From NCBI GenBank assembly GCA_002104945.1, contig MCFH01000026.1, positions 372,001 to 436,000 of the forward strand: a stretch of DNA of 64,000 bases, read 5' to 3'. Below are positions 47,931 through 60,240 of this stretch, one piece after another (position 1 is the first letter of the stretch; each line of letters opens with the position of its first letter). The translations under genes and the position numbers were made by a program. The notes below the pieces were generated by a model. That model had not been told where the DNA came from. It ran no database searches and saw only the letters and a list, made by a program, of their open reading frames with translations. Source of the DNA: Piromyces finnis. Its lineage: Eukaryota; Neocallimastigomycota; Neocallimastigomycetes; Neocallimastigales; Neocallimastigaceae.

Positions 47931-49533
47931 GTTTAATGTTTATTAATAATTATAAAAAAATAATTTTTTTTACATATTTGATATCTAGATGGTATACCAG
48001 CTGTTTATGATTTTAAAACTTCAGATACCAATCAAATCATGGTAATGGAATTGTTAGGTCCATCTGTCGATTCTATGTTTAGATATTGTGGTAAATCTTT
48101 TTCTATGAAAACGATATGTATGTTAGCCAAACGTATGATTTCCTTATTAGAAAGTGTCCATAAAAAAGGAGTCGTCTACAGAGATATTAAGCCAGAAAAC
48201 TTTGTTGTAGGAAATGGTAATTAAAATTATAAAAAAAAAAGAATTAGATAAAATAGATAGAATTGATAGAACAAATAAGAATAGATAGGATTTTTATATT
48301 ATTATAATTTTAAAAAAAAAAGGATAATCATAATTAATAATTAATAATCAATATTAAATAACTAATGTCAAATAATCAATAATATCGTATTTTTATAATA
48401 ACACTCATCTTTTTTTTTATTTAATATAAATTTATCTATAATCGTTTTTAATTCTATTGACAAAAAAAAAAGTGATCACATTAAAAGATGAAGATTTAGA
48501 AAATTCAAGTGATGATTCTATTTCAACAGAAACCAACTCTATACCAATAAAAAATCATATTGCCTATCAACGTGATATTAAAAAAAGAAAAGGAAAAATA
48601 TATAATAGTCTTTCACCCAATTTTATAGATTCCTATTTAGATTTTGATGACATGAGCCCACAAGAACATCCTCTTAATCAAATCTATCTTTTAGATTTTG
48701 GTTTATCTGAATTTTATATTGATAGAAATACATGTGTTCATGTTCAAAATCGTCTAAGACCTCCATGTGGTACACCAAGATATATGAGTATAAGAACTCA
48801 TCAATTTAGACGTAATATTTTAATATATAAATAAATTATAATATTATAATAAAAATATTAGTATAACAATAAAAACAATAATAATAATAATAATAATACA
48901 TTATATAATATATATTTGTTTATATATCATATTATCATTAATAAATATTTAGAACAAAGCAGAAGAGATGATTTGGAATCTTTAGGATATCTCTTGTTAT
49001 ACTTTTTAAAGAAAGGAAATTTACCATGGCAAGGAATTACAGCAACAGATGTTAAATCCATGATCTATCGTATATGGGATAAAAAAGAAACCATTCCTTT
49101 AGAAAAATTATTTAAAGATTGTCCCGAACAATTTGTAACCTATATGAGTTATACAAGAAATTTAAATTTCACTGAAAAACCTGATTATAACTATTTGAGA
49201 AGTCTTTTTGATGAAATATTGAAATCTATAAATGAAGAAGATGATGGTATATTTGATTGGTATATTCAAATACAAAAAGAACAAGAAAAAAAAGACAACT
49301 TTTGTCGTCGTCTTATATATCGTATATTCCATTCCTCATCTTCATCTACAAAATGTACCTCACCAAGTCTTCTACTTGACATTCAAGTCAATAAAAATTC
49401 AATTGAGAAAGTTACAAAAAGTAATAGGGATCAATTTACTATTATTGGTTTTTTCAAAAGAAAATTCAAAAAAGTAATAAAAAGTTATTGGAAATGGCTT
49501 AAAAGATATATTGTTTTCATTAGAACGATGTAA
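46875..49533 (+). CDS. Casein kinase 1 family protein kinase with a catalytic-core insert
   Basis: Seven exons: 46875-46925, 47050-47100, 47207-47290, 47475-47676, 47989-48216, 48473-48811 and 48953-49533, giving 511 residues. Residues 1-70 are a non-conserved N-terminus. The glycine loop is IGKGTTGKIY (82-91), the catalytic lysine Lys105 (VAIKVE), the catalytic loop YRDIKPENF (193-201) and the Mg site DFG 280-282. TPRYMSIRTH replaces the CK1 signature TARYASINTH, and QSRRDDLESLGY then LPWQG follow as in CK1. The YRD form is typical of the gamma/Yck branch. Between residues ~206 and ~272, where CK1 kinases usually have ~10-15 residues, there is an insert: acidic DEDLENSSDDS, then basic KKRKGK. 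The C-terminus is basic (KRKFKKVIKSYWKWLKRY) and lacks the Cys-Cys palmitoylation end of yeast Yck. Confidence 0.88.
47787..47935. repeat. Intronic (TTA)n and TTATTATGTTTA repeat
   Basis: Lies inside kinase intron 4. A pure (TTA)n block is followed by about six copies of the 12-mer TTATTATGTTTA and another (TTA)n block. Confidence 0.9.
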
Positions 49534-50065
49534 ATATAAAGTATAAAAGTATAAAGTTTTTAAAGAGAAGAAGGAAAAAGAAGAAAAAAGGATTTGTTTT
49601 ATAAAAATAATAAATAAATAAATAATATTAAAATCATTTATAGTCTACTTTTATTTTTCTTTTTTTTTTAATTTCTTTTTTTTTTTTTTATTTTTTTTTT
49701 AAATCTATTTCATATTATTTACTTTAGCAAAATAAGATAAAAAAATCTACCTAAAAAGTTTATGATATTCAAATAATAAATAAATAAATAAATAATATAG
49801 TAAATAAAATAAAAAATGAAAAAAAAAAAAGTAATTATGATAAGTAACAGAAAAACAAAAATAAAAAAAAAATGAATAATAAATTATTTTATTTATATTT
49901 AAATGGGGGAAGAAAGATTTTAAAAAAAAAATGAAAAGTAAATTATCATTATTAATGGAAGTAATTAAAATATATATATATAATAAATAATGTTAATAAT
50001 AAAAAGTGAGAGAATGAAAATATTATAAAAATTTCTAAATAAATAAAATAAAAGTAAAAGATAAT

Positions 50066-50099
<34 letters not shown>

Positions 50100-51028
50100 T
50101 AGAAAGTAGTTGTAGTCTTTGATGATATTTTCTTAATATATAAAAACATAATAATTGAAAAATGAATTATAATTATAAAATACTGTAAAAGTATTAAATT
50201 ATTATTATTTTTCCACAAAAAAACTAAAAGTTTCTATTTATAATTTTATAAATAATAATATTTAATAAATTAATAAGAATATCCGATAGCAGTTCCTTTA
50301 GGATAAAAAGAAATGAGTTTTAATTCAAATTAATTTGATCTTATACACTATTAAACTTTTTTCCCTACTCTTTATAGTATTATGATCCTTTTTTAAAGAT
50401 GGAATGATCCTCTTTTTTTTTTTTGGTTTTTTAATATTTATTTAGGTATAAAACAATTCCAAAATTATTCTATATTTTATCATAAAAGTAGCAAGCAAGC
50501 ATTAATATTTATTAATAGATAATAAAAAAAGAAGAAAAGAAACTTAATTTTATTGTTTTAACGATTTCAACTAACAATTGTACTTGTTTTTTATTTATTA
50601 TATTTATTATATTTATTATATTTATTATATTTATTATATTTATTATATTTATTATATTTATTTAAAAAAAAATAATAATATTTATATTTATATATTTATA
50701 CTTTATAAATAATAATTATTGACTAACGATAAATCAATAATTTAATGAAAAAAGTACTTTGATAATAAGAATGTTATTGATAATCTTATATATATTTATA
50801 ATATGCTAAAAATTTAACACATAAATAATTATTATAATACTAATAATAATATGAATTTAAAGTAGTTTTTCATTTTCTCTCTTTCTTTTATTTAAAAAAA
50901 AGTAAAATAAAAAAGAAAAAGTAAAAATGTACTTTATTTTTAATGTACAAATATACATTTTTTTTAATCATGTTAATATATATTGTTTATTTTTTTTTAA
51001 ATATTATTACTATTTCTAACAATGTAAA
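49534..51028. other. Convergent intergenic region
   Basis: 3' regions of the kinase and the CBM1 pseudogene. Long A/T tracts (50071-50099 poly-A) and a 9-mer tandem array (50588-50664). No coding signal. Confidence 0.6.
50588..50664. repeat. 9-bp tandem repeat (TTTATTATA)n
   Basis: About eight perfect copies of TTTATTATA. Confidence 0.9.
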
Positions 51029-51758
51029 TTAAATACATTGATGATAGTAATCACTTATTTTACGACAAGTAGATCCAGCTTGGCAACAAGTAGGTCCATT
51101 ATAATTTTTTCCTCCACATTGAACCTATTTACCAGCACAATTTTGAGGGGTTTCTGCATTAGTACTTGGTAACTGTTACGGTTTCCTTTACAGTAATTGT
51201 TTCTTTTTCAGTAATAATTTCTAAAACTGTTTTTGGAGTGCATGCATTATTTCCGGTAGAACTTGTGGAAGTAATTGTACTACTGGTGGTGTTTGTAACT
51301 ACCTTTGAGGTAATGATACTACTGGTGGTGTTTGGAACTACTTTTGAGGTAATGGTTCTTCTGGTAGTATCATTTGGTATTGATTTTGTTTTTCTACATT
51401 TCTGGGTCACATAATTACATGAACCAGTCATATAATCATTAGAGACGTAAGTAGTGTAGGTATAGTTCACATTAGCTTCATTTGATTTACATTTTGGAAT
51501 AGGTAATTCATTTGCGAATGTACATTTTGGTAATATTTTTGTTGTAGTAATTGTACGTCTAGTACTAGTACTTGTAGTAGGTACTTCTTTTAGTGGAGTT
51601 GTTTTTTCCTGACAAATTATTATCGCATCACAACATGTAGTAGTACTCATAGAAGTCCAAGGGCCGCATTTCGTACTACAATATTTCCTTTTATATTCAC
51701 TGGAAGTACTATTAGGTAAACTTTTGGCTAGATGGCTAACAATCTGGCTGATTACCAA
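51029..51758 (-). pseudogene. Broken secreted Thr-rich protein with C-terminal CBM1
   Basis: The frame at 51758-51159 encodes a Cys-rich segment (KYCSTKCGPWTS, TTCCDAIIIC), a second Cys-bearing segment (CTFANELPIPKC, GSCNYVTQKC) and Thr/Ser-rich linker repeats (TTRRTITSKVVPNTTSS, then TVKETVTVTK). After a one-base shift near 51155-51175 the other frame continues ETPQNCAGK, meets a TAG at 51125-51127, and then gives a good fungal CBM1: [20 protein letters not shown]...DYYHQCI and a stop at 51029. The TAG sits where CBM1 normally has its first aromatic residue (TGG to TAG is one base). No ATG or signal peptide is visible upstream of 51758. CBM1 binds crystalline cellulose or chitin. Two independent lesions point to a pseudogene, though unrecognised introns could explain the frame change. 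Confidence 0.65.
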
Positions 51759-54730
51759 AACAATAGTAAAAAATATTTAATTTACCTCATTTTAGTATTA
51801 TTCAAAAAATTAATATATTTTGGAGATAGTAGTATTATGGCTTATAATTTTTTACAATACATTTTTGTCATTATTTTATTTTTTTCATTTAATTTTTTGT
51901 ATTGTATTTATGGCTTATATAATTAATTAAATACATTTCCATGACTCTACAAAAACGAAAATTCCAAACTTTATTAATAAAATAAATTTATCTGTAACAT
52001 TACATTATGTATACATAATATATACATTATATGAATGGTTTTATAATAAACTTTAATTCATAATAATTTTGAATTCCTTTATATTTAGTTTTAGAGTATA
52101 ATACTAAAAAAAAATTCAAGATATAATGTATAATATAAACAATGGGATGATGTAATAAATCTTAATGACTATTAAATATTCATCATGTGATTTTATGTAT
52201 CATATGATTTATGATATTAATAAAATGTATTTTTCTTATAAAAGAAATCATAAAAAAATTTGAAAAATTTTATTTCAATTATTTTTTTTCTATTTCATCT
52301 AAATAGTGATAGTGATAATGGTACTATATATATTATCACTACTATCACTACTATCACTATTAACACTACTATAAATACTATCACTACTATCACTATTAGC
52401 ATTATCACTATACACTACTTTTACTACACTATCATTCCATTATTTTATATTTTTAAAAATAGAATAATAGAATAATATTAAAATTTCATTTAAAATTGAA
52501 ATAAACTATCAATGATTAATTTCCTTATATGTAAAATTGTTTACCTTTTCTATTTAAATAAAAATTAAAATAGAATATAAAAAATATGCTTTTTAATGTA
52601 TTTCTCTTAAATAAAGTATTTTATTTTTATTGATTCTCTATAACTACCTCCAAATTTCTTTTTTTTTTCATTTTTAAATATATATAATTATTATTTTTTC
52701 AAAATAAAAAAAAAAGGTTATATTCTCTCTTTTCATTTACATCATCCACTTTTACCAATCCACTTTATGAAAATTAAAATTATAATTAACAAAAACTTAA
52801 TCTGAAACGTTTCACAAAAATAAATTTGTAAATATTTTTACCAATAAAAATTGACGTATGACAAATTAAATTAAAAATATAACTTTATTTCTTTATAGAA
52901 TTTAACTTTTATTAATTTAATTTATTTTTATATTAAAAACTGTATCAATATCCTAATTCATCACCCAAAAAATTAAATAAATAAATATTATAAAATTAAA
53001 TAAATAAATATTATAAAATTAAATAAATAGATATTATAAAATTAAATAAATAAATAGACATTATTTTTTCTATTTTCAATTTAATATTTAGCAGATATAA
53101 AATGAATATGAACCAATGTGAATTAAATAATTAAGAAAATAATAAAATAATATATTCCTTCAATCATAACAACCATAACCATTTTCCTTTTTTTTTTTAA
53201 AAAAATTGTTATTCCATATTTTTTTATTATTAATGACATTAGCTAAAAAGGAAATGTCTGGCTACAATGTACCTGTTGAATTTGTTTTAGTTCTGGTTTA
53301 TGGCCAATAAAACTTTAAATATTATAATTTCTATTTTTTAAATGAAAGCATTGTTCCTATACTTAAAACATAAATTAATTTAAATCATAAATTAGAATAT
53401 AATCTAATATATATAAAATTATAATATTTAAAGTTGATGATTGAAAATGATATAATTCTTAAAACACAAATCAATTAGGAATTTTATTTTTAAAGGTTAC
53501 ACAAAATGTTGTACAAAAATAAAAAAAAAAGGAAATTTTGTAGGTGGATGTTGAAAAAAAAGTGGTAAAAAATTAGGCAAAAAAAAATTTAAAAAAAAAA
53601 AAAAGTGGTAGAATAAAATATAAAAAGACAAACTTTCTTTATTTCAAAGACAAACTTACTCTTTTGAAAGCATTCTTTTGTAATACTTTTTTTTAGTAAT
53701 ATTCTCTTAAAACCATACTACAATACTCTTTTTTTTTTTTTTTTAAAAAATTCCATCCATAAATTTAAAATAATAATAAAACCAAAAATTTTTAAATTAA
53801 ATTAAATAATAAATTTTAATTATTAAAAAAAAAAAATATTTTTCTTTTTTTAAAAAAAAAAAGCAAAAAAAGCAAAAAACTTTTTATATCATAAATTGTA
53901 GATGTAAGTTGTTGTTGTTGTTTTTTCAGGAACAAGAAGAAGAAGAAGAAGAACAAGAACAACCTTTTAAATAAAGTTAAATTTACATAAATACTCACAT
54001 TGAAAAAAAAAAAGGTTTTTTTAATAATTGTTAAAAAGGAAAAGAAAAAAAAAAAATAAATAGAAATTTATATCTCTCTCATGATTATTATATAAATTGG
54101 GCTTATATTTATATATATTTATATGAAGTACTAATTAAAAATAAAAACATTATTTCTTTTATGTAATTTTTAAAAGTCACAATATATACTAGATAAAAAG
54201 AAAAGAAAAAAAAATAGTATTATTGTATATACTACCACCTATTTATAATTCAAAAATAACTCTATATACTATTAGTTATTTGAAAAACAAAGATATCTAT
54301 ATTGGCTATTTTTTTTTTTTTTTTTTACCATCTCTATGGATATTTTATATTTAATATATCATACTAAAGTATAGTTTTATGTAAATATATATTATAATTC
54401 AACATACCCCGCTCTATTTAATACAATAGATATAGTCAACTATTAAAATTTATAAAACTGAAATAGATTAAAAATTTCATGATATTAGTAATAAATTAAA
54501 TCTATCTCTCATCAATATTACCATTTATAGTCTTTTTTAGTTTTTTTTTTTTTTTTCTTTTTTACAAATAGAAATAATAAAAGAAAAAATAAATAAAAAA
54601 AAATATTGAAAATTTATTATATCTATATATCCATAAAATCATTTAAAATAAAATTGAAAAAAAATACACTCAATATCTACAAAACCTTTATCCATTTTAA
54701 TATTTATTTAGTTTTCAAAAGAAGAAAAAA
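51759..54730. other. Intergenic with several simple repeats
   Basis: 3 kb, AT-rich. Contains an irregular (ATCACT)n stretch (~52333-52430), a 23-bp tandem repeat with ~3.5 copies (52971-53058, unit begins AATTAAATAAATAAATATT) and an (AGA)n run near 53933-53955. A 25-codon ATG-to-stop frame at 53233-53310 (+), beginning MTLAKKEMSGYNVPVEF, has ordinary amino-acid composition but no context to support it as a gene. Confidence 0.5.
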
Positions 54731-56486
54731 ATGGATCCAGAAATAATCAAAGTTGATGTTTACGAACAAAATAATGACCCAAACTATTCTGAAAATTTAA
54801 TATGGCTAAAAGCAGAATTTATAATGTTGGTTATTTCAAATACCTTTTACTTTGTTATGGTTATTAAATCTATATCGCGCTTTTACAAAACAAAAGATTG
54901 GCATTTTTTATTCTTATTTGTAGCCGCTTCATTTGCGCTATTAAATAACTCAAATGATATTTACTATCGAATCACTACAACAATAACACCAAATATAAAT
55001 TGTCATAAAAATTTTTTAAGATTTTTTATTATTTCAGCGACGTTAAATTGGGTACCAATATCTTATTATCAAGTCACAAGATTATACCGTATTTGTATTA
55101 ATTATTATAGAAAAAGTTATTATATAAGTATTATTGTTATGAGTTTAGTATTTAGTATCCTTTATTCCTATTACTATTTCAAAAATCTTGGAGAATTTGA
55201 AGCAGTAAGAAGTAAATTTGGAGGTTGTGTCGTTACCAATTCAGATATCTATGGTTCTAGAGTGGAAGTTTTTGATATATTGGATACTGGATTTTCTGCT
55301 ATTGTAATCATTTTTACCCTTTTTGTTTCCCTGAAAAATCTTAAAAGATATAAACTTCGTCATCTCAAAATAAAATCAATGCTCGACGAAAATGTGGTTT
55401 TATTCTTTATATTAACCATATCAAAAATTACCCTCTATGCTATTATTAAACAAAATGCTTCAAAACCTGGTGGTGATATTTGGTGGGATTCCTTATCCGT
55501 CATTGTTCTTTCCTGTGCTTATCGATTAATGAATTTAAAACCAAAATTAAATGTAAGTTGTCTTTTTTTTTTTTTTTATCTACTTAATAAAAAAAAATAG
55601 GGAATCATCATCTTTAATTTATGATACCTTTATTATTATTAAAATATATAGATGAATTCTAATAATAAGATTAAGAATTCATATATATATATTTTATACA
55701 TTTTAGATATCTTTTTTTTTTTTTACTATCCTTTTCATTAAAATTATACTCTTTTATTATTACTATCCATTTCATTTAAATTTATTATACTTTTTTTTAT
55801 TATTATTATTATTTTTATTAAAATTTAAATAAATTTTTTTTATATATGTCTTTTTATATTTTATCAATATATTCTTTTAGCAAAAATTAGAAGAGCCATT
55901 ATATCAAAGAAATAGGAATTTATTAAAGGATTTAGCAATAAATAATCGTCAAAATCAAATTAGAAAAGATAAATTATTATATAATAGAAATTCAAAAGGA
56001 GAGTTGAATTTCCCAAGTTTAATGAAAAAAAATAATATTATGGATATCAATGAAAATCATTTTATTTTTAGTAGTAATCAAAATAAATACAATGATTTTG
56101 GTCATATAAATTTAAATAATAATTATATGAATAGATTTAATAATAATAATAACAACAATAATAATAATAATAATAATCCATATCCTATCAATCCATATAC
56201 ATCCCCAAAAATACAAAGTCCTACCAGTTCACACTCTAATATTAATATAAGTAATTCAAATATATTTGATAATACCTCGCCAATAAATGCAAATCAACGG
56301 AAAAAGAGTAATAAAATGGCAAATATCAATCTAAGTCATGATTATGATTTTGAGGATTCAAATCTAAGTAGTAGTAGTTACCCTGCAACAAATAATAATA
56401 TTAATAATGGTTTAATAAATAATTCAAGTTATGCCATTAGTAGTCATCACTCTTTTAATTTTAATATGTATAAAAATCAATATTAA
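54731..56486 (+). CDS. Seven-helix membrane protein with Asn-rich tail
   Basis: Exons 54731-55552 and 55881-56486, giving 475 residues. Seven hydrophobic segments can be counted: ~30-50 (FIMLVISNTFYFVMVI), 60-78 (WHFLFLFVAASFALL), 100-122 (FFIISATLNWVPISYY), 136-156 (YISIIVMSLVFSILYSYYYF), 180-202 (GFSAIVIIFTLFVSL), 222-242 (VVLFFILTISKITLYAII) and 252-270 (WWDSLSVIVLSCAYRLM). There is no signal peptide. The loop with GGCVVTNSD carries a cysteine, and another cysteine (TPNINCHKN) precedes helix 3, as in many GPCR-like proteins. The tail (274-475) is Asn/Ser-rich with a poly-Asn run, likely cytoplasmic. It has the topology of a GPCR-like receptor, but no DRY, NPxxY or known fungal receptor motif was recognised, so the family is not assigned. 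Confidence 0.8.
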
Positions 56487-56631
56487 TATTAAAAGAATTT
56501 ACCAATTGTTTTTGTAGTATACTATTTTTTTTATATTATATAATATCTATATACCACCTCCAAAAAAAGAAAAAACAATATAAACATTTTTATATATAAT
56601 AAGGGAAGAAAAAAAAAAAAAAAAGCTTTTT

Positions 56632-56662
<31 letters not shown>

Positions 56663-56670
56663 CAAATAGC

Positions 56671-56708
<38 letters not shown>

Positions 56709-57381
56709 TTATTGCATGATATTATAATTATCATAATGTTACAATAATTAATTAGATAAAATCAAAAAAAAAATATATATATATATATATATAATAAATC
56801 AAAAAAAAAAAAAAAAAAAAAAGATTTTATAATAGAAATTATTAGATTTAAAATAGAATACACGAAATTATTATTAATGTATACTATTATAGATTGTTAA
56901 AAAAATAAATAAATAAAAAATAAAATATATATCTTTTTTAAAAGTCAATGAAACGTCTTCTTCCTTGAATTTAAAAGATGGATCATACTATTTAATATTA
57001 TCCCCTAAAATAAAAATAAATTTGTGTTTTTGTTTTTAAATGTTGGCTTTATTTCCCATATTATTAGAGATTACCAATTTATTTTCATTTAATAAAAATT
57101 CAATTTTATTAGGCGATCATGTCCTCATTAGGCTTTTTTTTTAAAATATATATATGTATGGGTATGTATATATGTGAGTGTGTGGGTGTGTGAAAAAGCT
57201 ATTAAAAAAAAATAATAAAAAATGTATATTTTTAAAGCTAAATTATCATGAATATTATGATCTCTTTGTATGTATAAGGATTTAAAAAGTTATAAAAAGT
57301 CTTATAAATAGTATTTTCAATATCTTTCTTCTTTAGTGTATATTTCTGTAATTAATTTAAAATATATAAAGAAAGGGAGGG
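56487..57381. other. Intergenic, no gene seen
   Basis: (TA)n, (TTA)n and poly-A tracts downstream of the seven-helix gene. Nothing recognised. Confidence 0.65.
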
Positions 57382-58075
57382 TTAAATTATCTTTGATATC
57401 ATAAAATACCTCCTTTGAATTACACTATAGGAATCTTTAAAAGATACTCGGAATATTATGAAAGAATAATCACCATTTTTCGTTCCATAACAAGACATTA
57501 GTATGTTGCTGTATTTATCACGATCACGACCCATAAAATGAGTTAAACTATTTATATATTTGATGACACTATGAAAAAAAAAAAATAAAAAAATATATAT
57601 ATATATATAAATAAAAAAAACCATTTTTAACTGCATTAAAATATTTTGTTTATGTAATTCAGAATCAATAGACATTGAATTAATATATCATATACATCTC
57701 AAGATCGATTATTTATCCATATATTCCTTATTAAATAGCTCATCTAAACCTAAACCTGTAAAGTTTTATTAAAAAAAAAAAAAAAAAAAAACATTGGTTG
57801 AAACAAAGTTAATCTTAACAATATCTTTCACTCCCGATAATACAACATTTATCTAATATTTTTTGTTTTGTCCTCTTTATTTAAATGAACCATTTAAATT
57901 AGATAAATATCTGTCATTCAAATTCCAAGTTTTGTTTATTAAAAATAATCTATAATAAAATTATTTTCTATTTTATACTATAAATCAATATGACCTTTTC
58001 TATTCTAATATTTATTATTATTAATAGTCATAGTTGTTGTTGTAGTTGCAGTAGTATTGTTAAATATATAATGAA
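57382..58075 (-). pseudogene. Decayed gene with Thr-rich linker, family unknown
   Basis: Reading 3' to 5' on +: a Thr run (NNTTATTTTTMTINNN, 58075-58020). Then one frame broken by two stops carries KTWNLNDRYLSNLNGSF, INVVLSGVKDIVKINF and VSTN (57960-57800). After a frame change come GLDELFNKEYMDK and a stop (57750-57709). Finally a 97-codon frame starts MSIDSELHKQNILMQLK and continues after an AT-repeat to THFMGRDRDKYSNILMSCYG and SFIIFRVSFKDSYSVIQRRY (to 57382). Composition is protein-like throughout, but no single spliced frame can be built. The last piece could instead be a small separate gene. The linker-plus-DELFN order is also seen in the remnant at 59636-60240. Confidence 0.4.
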
Positions 58076-59635
58076 ATGTTTAAAAAACTTTTTTAAAGAA
58101 AATAAGAGTTACCACCTCATATTAAAAAAAAAAAAAATTAAAAGAAATTGATCGTGATAAAGTTTGTTAAACCAAGTATTGATATTTTAATAGCTTACTA
58201 GTTTTACATCAAAAATTACTTTTACAAAATTTAACTGATAGGTAAATAATCATAGTAATAGTAATGAATTAAAGTTAAAGAAATTATATGAAATAACCCA
58301 TAATAAGATAGATTATGATTATGATATAATTAAGGATTAATTCTTTGTAATAAAGTAAAGAATTAACCCCCCGGCTTTAACAATAATTATTTAAAAATAA
58401 TTATAATAAAAAACAAACAAACAAATAAAAAAAAAAAAGGTAATATTTAATACAAAATATATAATAAATATAAATTTAAAAACTTTTATCTTATTCCACC
58501 TATTATAACTACTTTTTACAATAAAAAAGTTATAAGAAGGTTGAATTTTTTTAAAAGATAAATAGAAGATTCTAAATTCTAATGAAGTTTTTTATTAATA
58601 AATAAAGTTTATTAATATCAACATTTTCCATCAAGAATTAAAGAGGATTACTTTATCTTTTTTTTTATCAACACTTTTTTTTTCATTGCTTTCATCTATT
58701 ATACTCTAATAAATAGCCATGCTTTTAATGATTTTACATAAAAATGAAAATAATAGTAGGATATTGTAAAAAAGAAATCCGTTATGACATTTTATTATTA
58801 GTTTTTGAATATTTATCAATATATATATAATTTTTTTTGGGACCTTTTAAATTAAAATTATGTTTAAAAATAGTTTTTTTTTTTTTTTTTTTTATTTTTT
58901 ATCTAAAAAGTGATATACTATCCTTATTATTCTTGTTATTCTTGTTATATTTAATAGTATATTGACCTTTGGTTAGATTATTACAGTTAGTAATGTTAAT
59001 TCCTTCAAAAAAAAAAAAAAACATTTATTATTAATTAAATGAATGGGCAATGTTTAAACAGTTATTTCATTAATATTAATTCAATATTTATAGATAGATA
59101 GATAGATAGATTTTTTTTTTTTTGAAAATAAATAATTTTAATATATAACTTTCTCTCTATAATTTCTATTGATAATATAATTATAATTATTCATAATTAT
59201 TACATAAATACATTTGAAATAAAACAATGTTACCTGTTATTTATACACTATCATCGATAATACTTTTTAAAAGTGTAAAATTAGTGTATTACCCTTTATT
59301 TTAAAATATTTATAATATAATAAATTAATTATTTTTTTTTTTTCATTTCTTTAAATGGTATAAATTGATTATCAAGCATTGTAGGAAGAAATTATTTTAT
59401 TTTCTTCATTTACATGGCATAATATTTAATTTTATTACTTTAGTTAATTTTATATATTAAGTAAATTATAAAAAAAAAAAAAGTTTTAAATAATAAAATG
59501 ATATTCATTATTCTTTTATTATTAATTTATATATTATATTTTAATACTTTTTATGTATGATGATTTATAACTTATCCTAGATTTTGTAAGGATTTATTAT
59601 TATATATACAACCATAATATCCATAACATAAAGGT
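58076..59635. other. Intergenic with faint coding traces
   Basis: Mostly AT simple sequence. On + at 58140-58390 there are protein-like stretches with stops (NELKLKKLYEITHNKIDYDYD, INPPALT) next to a small G+C island (CCCCCCGG near 58366). Possibly another dead gene. (GATA)n near 59092-59110. Confidence 0.4.
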
Positions 59636-60240
59636 TAATAACATACCATGTATTGAACTATCACTATCACTCTATCTAAACGATGTAATATAACATTTTT
59701 CTTTTAAACAATACAAGGAAAACCATTCTTCATTAGTGGTACAAGTATCACTATCTAATTTACCAACAATGTGTATATATAATGTATTAATATCACAAAA
59801 AATATTATATAAAAGTGTTTCTTGACAATGAACTATTTGTATATTATTATTAAATCCATAATAATTATTAATACATTTATTAAACATTGTGAACCATCAC
59901 CACATTGTACCCTACTATTATAATTTATTAATTCATCAAACCATGTATTCTTTTATATTTCCATTTTCATCTTTAAAATTTATCAAAGTATCATTTTTTG
60001 AAAAATCTACATATATTATTTATACAATAAAATAATCAACACAATGCGGATTAGTATAAAGAATTAAATAGTTCATCCATCCCTATTTATATAATTATAT
60101 TATTAATATTATTGATATCCGATGCAATACTACTTTTAAATTTAAATACTAATAAATATTCATATTCGTTGTTATGGTTGCTATGGTGATGGTAGTTGTT
60201 ATGGTAGTTGTTATGGTTGTAGTGGTTGCTGTGGTGGTGG
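59636..60240 (-). pseudogene. Decayed Thr-rich, Cys-containing gene, likely secreted type
   Basis: From 60240 downward on the minus strand: a Thr-rich run (STTTTATTTTITTT), then EYEYLLVFKFKSSIASDINN, GMDELFNSLYTNPHC / YTNPHCVDYFIV, VDFSKNDTLINFKDENGNI, FDELINYNSRVQCGDGSQC, and a last frame (59887-59672) with CINNYYGFNNN, IVHCQETLLYNIFCDIN and NEEWFSLYCLKEKC. Each piece is in a different frame or is separated by stops, with at least five lesions. The Cys spacing and Thr linker suggest an extracellular protein. It shares the linker and a DELFN motif with the remnant at 57382-58075, so the two may be paralogous dead genes (inference from short matches). Confidence 0.45.

Noticed and set aside
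47786-48010. Poly-Leu open frame on +
   Set aside because: Translation of an intronic (TTA)n microsatellite.
49952-50218. Phe/Ile/Tyr-rich 88-codon minus-strand frame
   Set aside because: Arises from poly-A and AT repeats; no conserved-looking residues.
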